From Candidatus Helarchaeota archaeon (GTDB lineage Archaea > Asgardarchaeota > Lokiarchaeia > Helarchaeales > HEL-GB-A): a stretch of 16,129 bases of DNA. The position numbers and the translations under genes are program-made. The number at the start of each line of letters is the position of its first letter. Position 1 is the stretch's first letter. The DNA lies in the NCBI GenBank assembly GCA_016840125.1, contig JAEOSY010000673.1, positions 1 through 16,129 on the forward strand, given 5' to 3'. Below are positions 14,592 to 16,129 of the stretch, one piece after another. A model generated the notes under the pieces. That model made no database searches, had not been told where the DNA came from, and saw only the letters and a program-made list of their open reading frames with translations.

Positions 14592-15161
14592 TTAAGTTAA
14601 TCCAACTCCTATTGTGAATAATAATTGAGTGATGAATACCAGTGAGATAACGCCGATAACATCCCCAGTCGTGTATAGAATCGGTGAGACAACAACATCA
14701 GGATCTAAGCCTTTCCGATAGGTAATAATTGAGAGGATTATAGTGACAATTGCCTGTAAAAAGCCTGAAAGTATTCCAGAAAGCTCGGCAATTAATATAA
14801 ACCCTAGGAGAGAAAGTTGACTTCCTTCTGCGATCTTTACTGGAAAGAAATAGGTTACTAAATATGCGAGGATTCCAATCCAAATTGGTAAAACTAAGGT
14901 TAGAATCATGGTGGCTAGGAAACTCTTTTTAAAAATTGAAGTGTTTTTTCGTAACTGGGGTTTAATAGTTCCAAGATGCAAAGCGGTACTCAGCCTTGCC
15001 GAAAATGCACCACCTATCGCCCCTCTAATTGACATGAGTGGCGGAACTAGCACTAATAAACCAATAAGATTATTAAAAACATCCTTAACAGTCCCTAAAA
15101 GGAGCCCTACGGCAATACTACCAACGGCAGATAGCATCAAGACTAAGATAGATTCCCGCAT
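14592..15161 (-). CDS. Half-size MgtE/SLC41-type cation transporter subunit (first gene)
   Basis: A 189-residue membrane protein with one MgtE channel domain. Hydrophobic segments lie at about 5-23, 31-45, 80-106, 116-147 and 158-186. Conserved parts are PPLMSIRGAIGGAFSARLST (40-59) and GLDPDVVVSPILYTTGDVIG (151-170), with D167 in the TTGDxxG position expected to line the pore. It is homologous to the next gene but clearly diverged, like the two halves of eukaryotic SLC41 or full-length COG1824 proteins. No regulatory N-terminal domain exists. The ATG at 15161 has no ribosome site. The frame remains open for 17 codons upstream (to a TAA) and reads plausibly, but holds no ATG, GTG or TTG, so the true N terminus is unsure. 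TATA-like AT-rich sequence at about 15262-15285 may drive the pair. Confidence 0.87.
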   Translation of the reverse strand: MRESILVLMLSAVGSIAVGLLLGTVKDVFNNLIGLLVLVPPLMSIRGAIGGAFSARLSTALHLGTIKPQLRKNTSIFKKSFLATMILTLVLPIWIGILAYLVTYFFPVKIAEGSQLSLLGFILIAELSGILSGFLQAIVTIILSIITYRKGLDPDVVVSPILYTTGDVIGVISLVFITQLLFTIGVGLT

Positions 15162-16047
15162 AACTGCAGTAGCTTGTGAAAAGCTTCCTTTCTTGGTTAG
15201 TGTTGCCCCATTGGGTTATCACCTTAGCCTTCATCTATGCTTTTGCTCCGAATTGGCTTCCAATCAATAATAAATAATTATTTTTGAAAAGGTTTCGTGT
15301 TTGATCAAGTCACATCCATTTATAATATTTACTCATGAAAAGATTATGTTCTTATGTAAAATTCAGAGGGGAAAAGTTACGAATCTTCTTCGGACAATTT
15401 AGAAAACGGGGAAATTTACATTATCTTTCGGAAGAACGATAAAATTGGGCCTGTAATGGAAGATCAATTGTTCTCTCCTACTTAACATTCAATCAACTTC
15501 AAATCATCATAAGGTATGGAGCTAATAAGGACCAACATTATAACATAATTAGAGCAAGAATAATGACCATAAGAATGAAAAAAGAAAAGGTGGATATCGG
15601 AATGATTCCAACCGGAAATTAAATTTCCCAAATAAGAACAACCGCAACCCCCAAGGTGCAAATTGGAACTAGCAGGCTTTGTAAGTCAATTCCTCAGGGT
15701 AGATCCTGTTTTACATTCTTTTTAATCAGGAAGGGTAATTAAATATATTTAAGCCCAACTATTACAAAGCCAGCAATGACTAATTAGAATTTTCAACCTC
15801 TTTTGGACCTTTTTATATTTTTTTTATGTAATTAACGAAACAATCCTTACTTCCAGTGATATCTGACATTAAACTTAATTAAACCTTGAATTATTCGCGG
15901 AGTGAAACATCCGTAAAGATTTTAAATAAAAAATTCATACTATTATTCATCAATTCTAATTCTGGTGAAACCATAGACTGACAAAAGAAATTTTTTTTTA
16001 TTAGAATATGTTTGCAGAATTAAGAGCTACAGAAAAGTGCATCTTTA
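15162..16047. other. Long intergenic region without a convincing gene
   Basis: About 890 bp of AT-rich DNA between the divergent transporter pair and the helicase. I saw no long frame, no tRNA arms and no tandem repeats. It contains a 15-nt perfect palindrome (15614-15628), a 35-codon basic frame at 15335-15442 without a clear ribosome site, and two hydrophobic stretches in one minus-strand frame separated by a TAA (about 15545-15695). T- and A-rich tracts at 15811-15832 and 15988-16001 look like terminator or promoter material. Confidence 0.5.
15614..15628. promoter_or_regulatory. 15-nt perfect palindrome
   Basis: GGAAATT-A-AATTTCC is a perfect inverted repeat around one base. The GC caps make it less likely to be chance than the AT-only palindromes nearby. 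It could be an operator, but it is more than 400 bp from either flanking gene start. Confidence 0.3.
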
Positions 16048-16129
16048 ATGAAATTTTCAGAATTATCCATACGCGATACTACTCTAAAAGGGCTTAACCT
16101 TGCGGGTTTCGAGGAACCAACTGATATTC
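16048..16129 (+). CDS. DEAD-box RNA helicase, N-terminal end
   Basis: Only 27 codons are visible before the window ends. They read MKFSELSIRDTTLKGLNLAG followed by FEEPTDI. This is the start of the DEAD-box Q-motif region (an aromatic residue, then leader helix TLKGL, then GFEEPTxIQ), which recognises adenine in ATP-dependent RNA helicases. An in-frame TAA lies nine codons upstream at 16021-16023 with no other start between, so ATG 16048 is the start. The ribosome site is weak. The helicase core motifs (Walker A, DEAD, SAT) are beyond the window, so subfamily cannot be given. Confidence 0.8.
   Translation, partial: MKFSELSIRDTTLKGLNLAGFEEPTDI

Noticed and set aside
15335..15442. 35-residue basic peptide frame (begins MKRLCSYVKFRGEK)
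   Set aside because: No ribosome site, the nearest TATA-like box is too close to the ATG, and composition alone is not evidence of coding.
15563..15622. 19-codon frame on the plus strand before the palindrome
   Set aside because: Too short, without ribosome site or recognisable sequence.
1..16129. CRISPR array, insertion sequence or integrated element
   Set aside because: No regularly spaced direct repeats, transposase, integrase or terminal inverted repeats were seen.

Overview
The window is AT-rich (GC roughly in the mid-30s percent by eye) and archaeal. The signs are a GPN-loop GTPase, an ADP-forming acetyl-CoA synthetase beta subunit, an archaeal coiled-coil protein of the COG1340 type, TATA-like boxes about 25 nt before likely transcript starts, GGTGA-type ribosome binding sites and several TTG starts. 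Four stand-alone Roadblock/LC7 proteins within 3.6 kb, plus a seven-helix membrane protein ending in what looks like a longin/roadblock-type domain, point to an Asgard (Promethearchaeota) archaeon. That lineage call is inference, because no rRNA or ribosomal protein lies in the window.

Layout. 1-178 (minus) is the start of a SufS-like class V aminotransferase that runs off the left edge. 293-2959 (plus) is a tight run: 7TM plus longin-like protein, CinA-type MoCF-domain protein, GPN-loop GTPase. After a short gap, 3040-3777 (plus) encodes ADP-forming acetyl-CoA synthetase beta without its alpha partner. 3811-5136 (minus) is an unrecognised 441-residue helical protein whose two ends resemble histone folds. 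5511-6368 (plus) is the coiled-coil protein. 6376-8050 (minus) holds an M24 Xaa-Pro peptidase and a Maf nucleotide pyrophosphatase. 8107-10126 (minus) is a two-gene LutA/LutB-like iron-sulfur operon.

10292-13907 is the most unusual part. Two closely related Roadblock proteins flank a GH32 (invertase/fructanase-type) glycosidase, and two further, more divergent Roadblock proteins follow. The two related copies also share about 58 bp of upstream DNA, so they look like a tandem duplication later split by the GH32 gene. 14027-15161 (minus) encodes two adjacent half-size MgtE/SLC41-type cation transporter domains. 15162-16047 has no convincing gene, only a palindrome and weak fragments. At 16048 a DEAD-box helicase begins with its Q-motif region and runs off the right edge.

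How the genes fit together. The Roadblock/longin proteins probably act with Ras-like GTPases encoded elsewhere, since no Ras-like GTPase is present here. ADP-forming acetyl-CoA synthetase (ATP from acyl-CoA), the LutAB-like pair (oxidation of a 2-hydroxy acid or related electron transfer) and GH32 (sugar hydrolysis) suit a fermentative or organotrophic cell. No mobile element, CRISPR array, tRNA or rRNA was seen.
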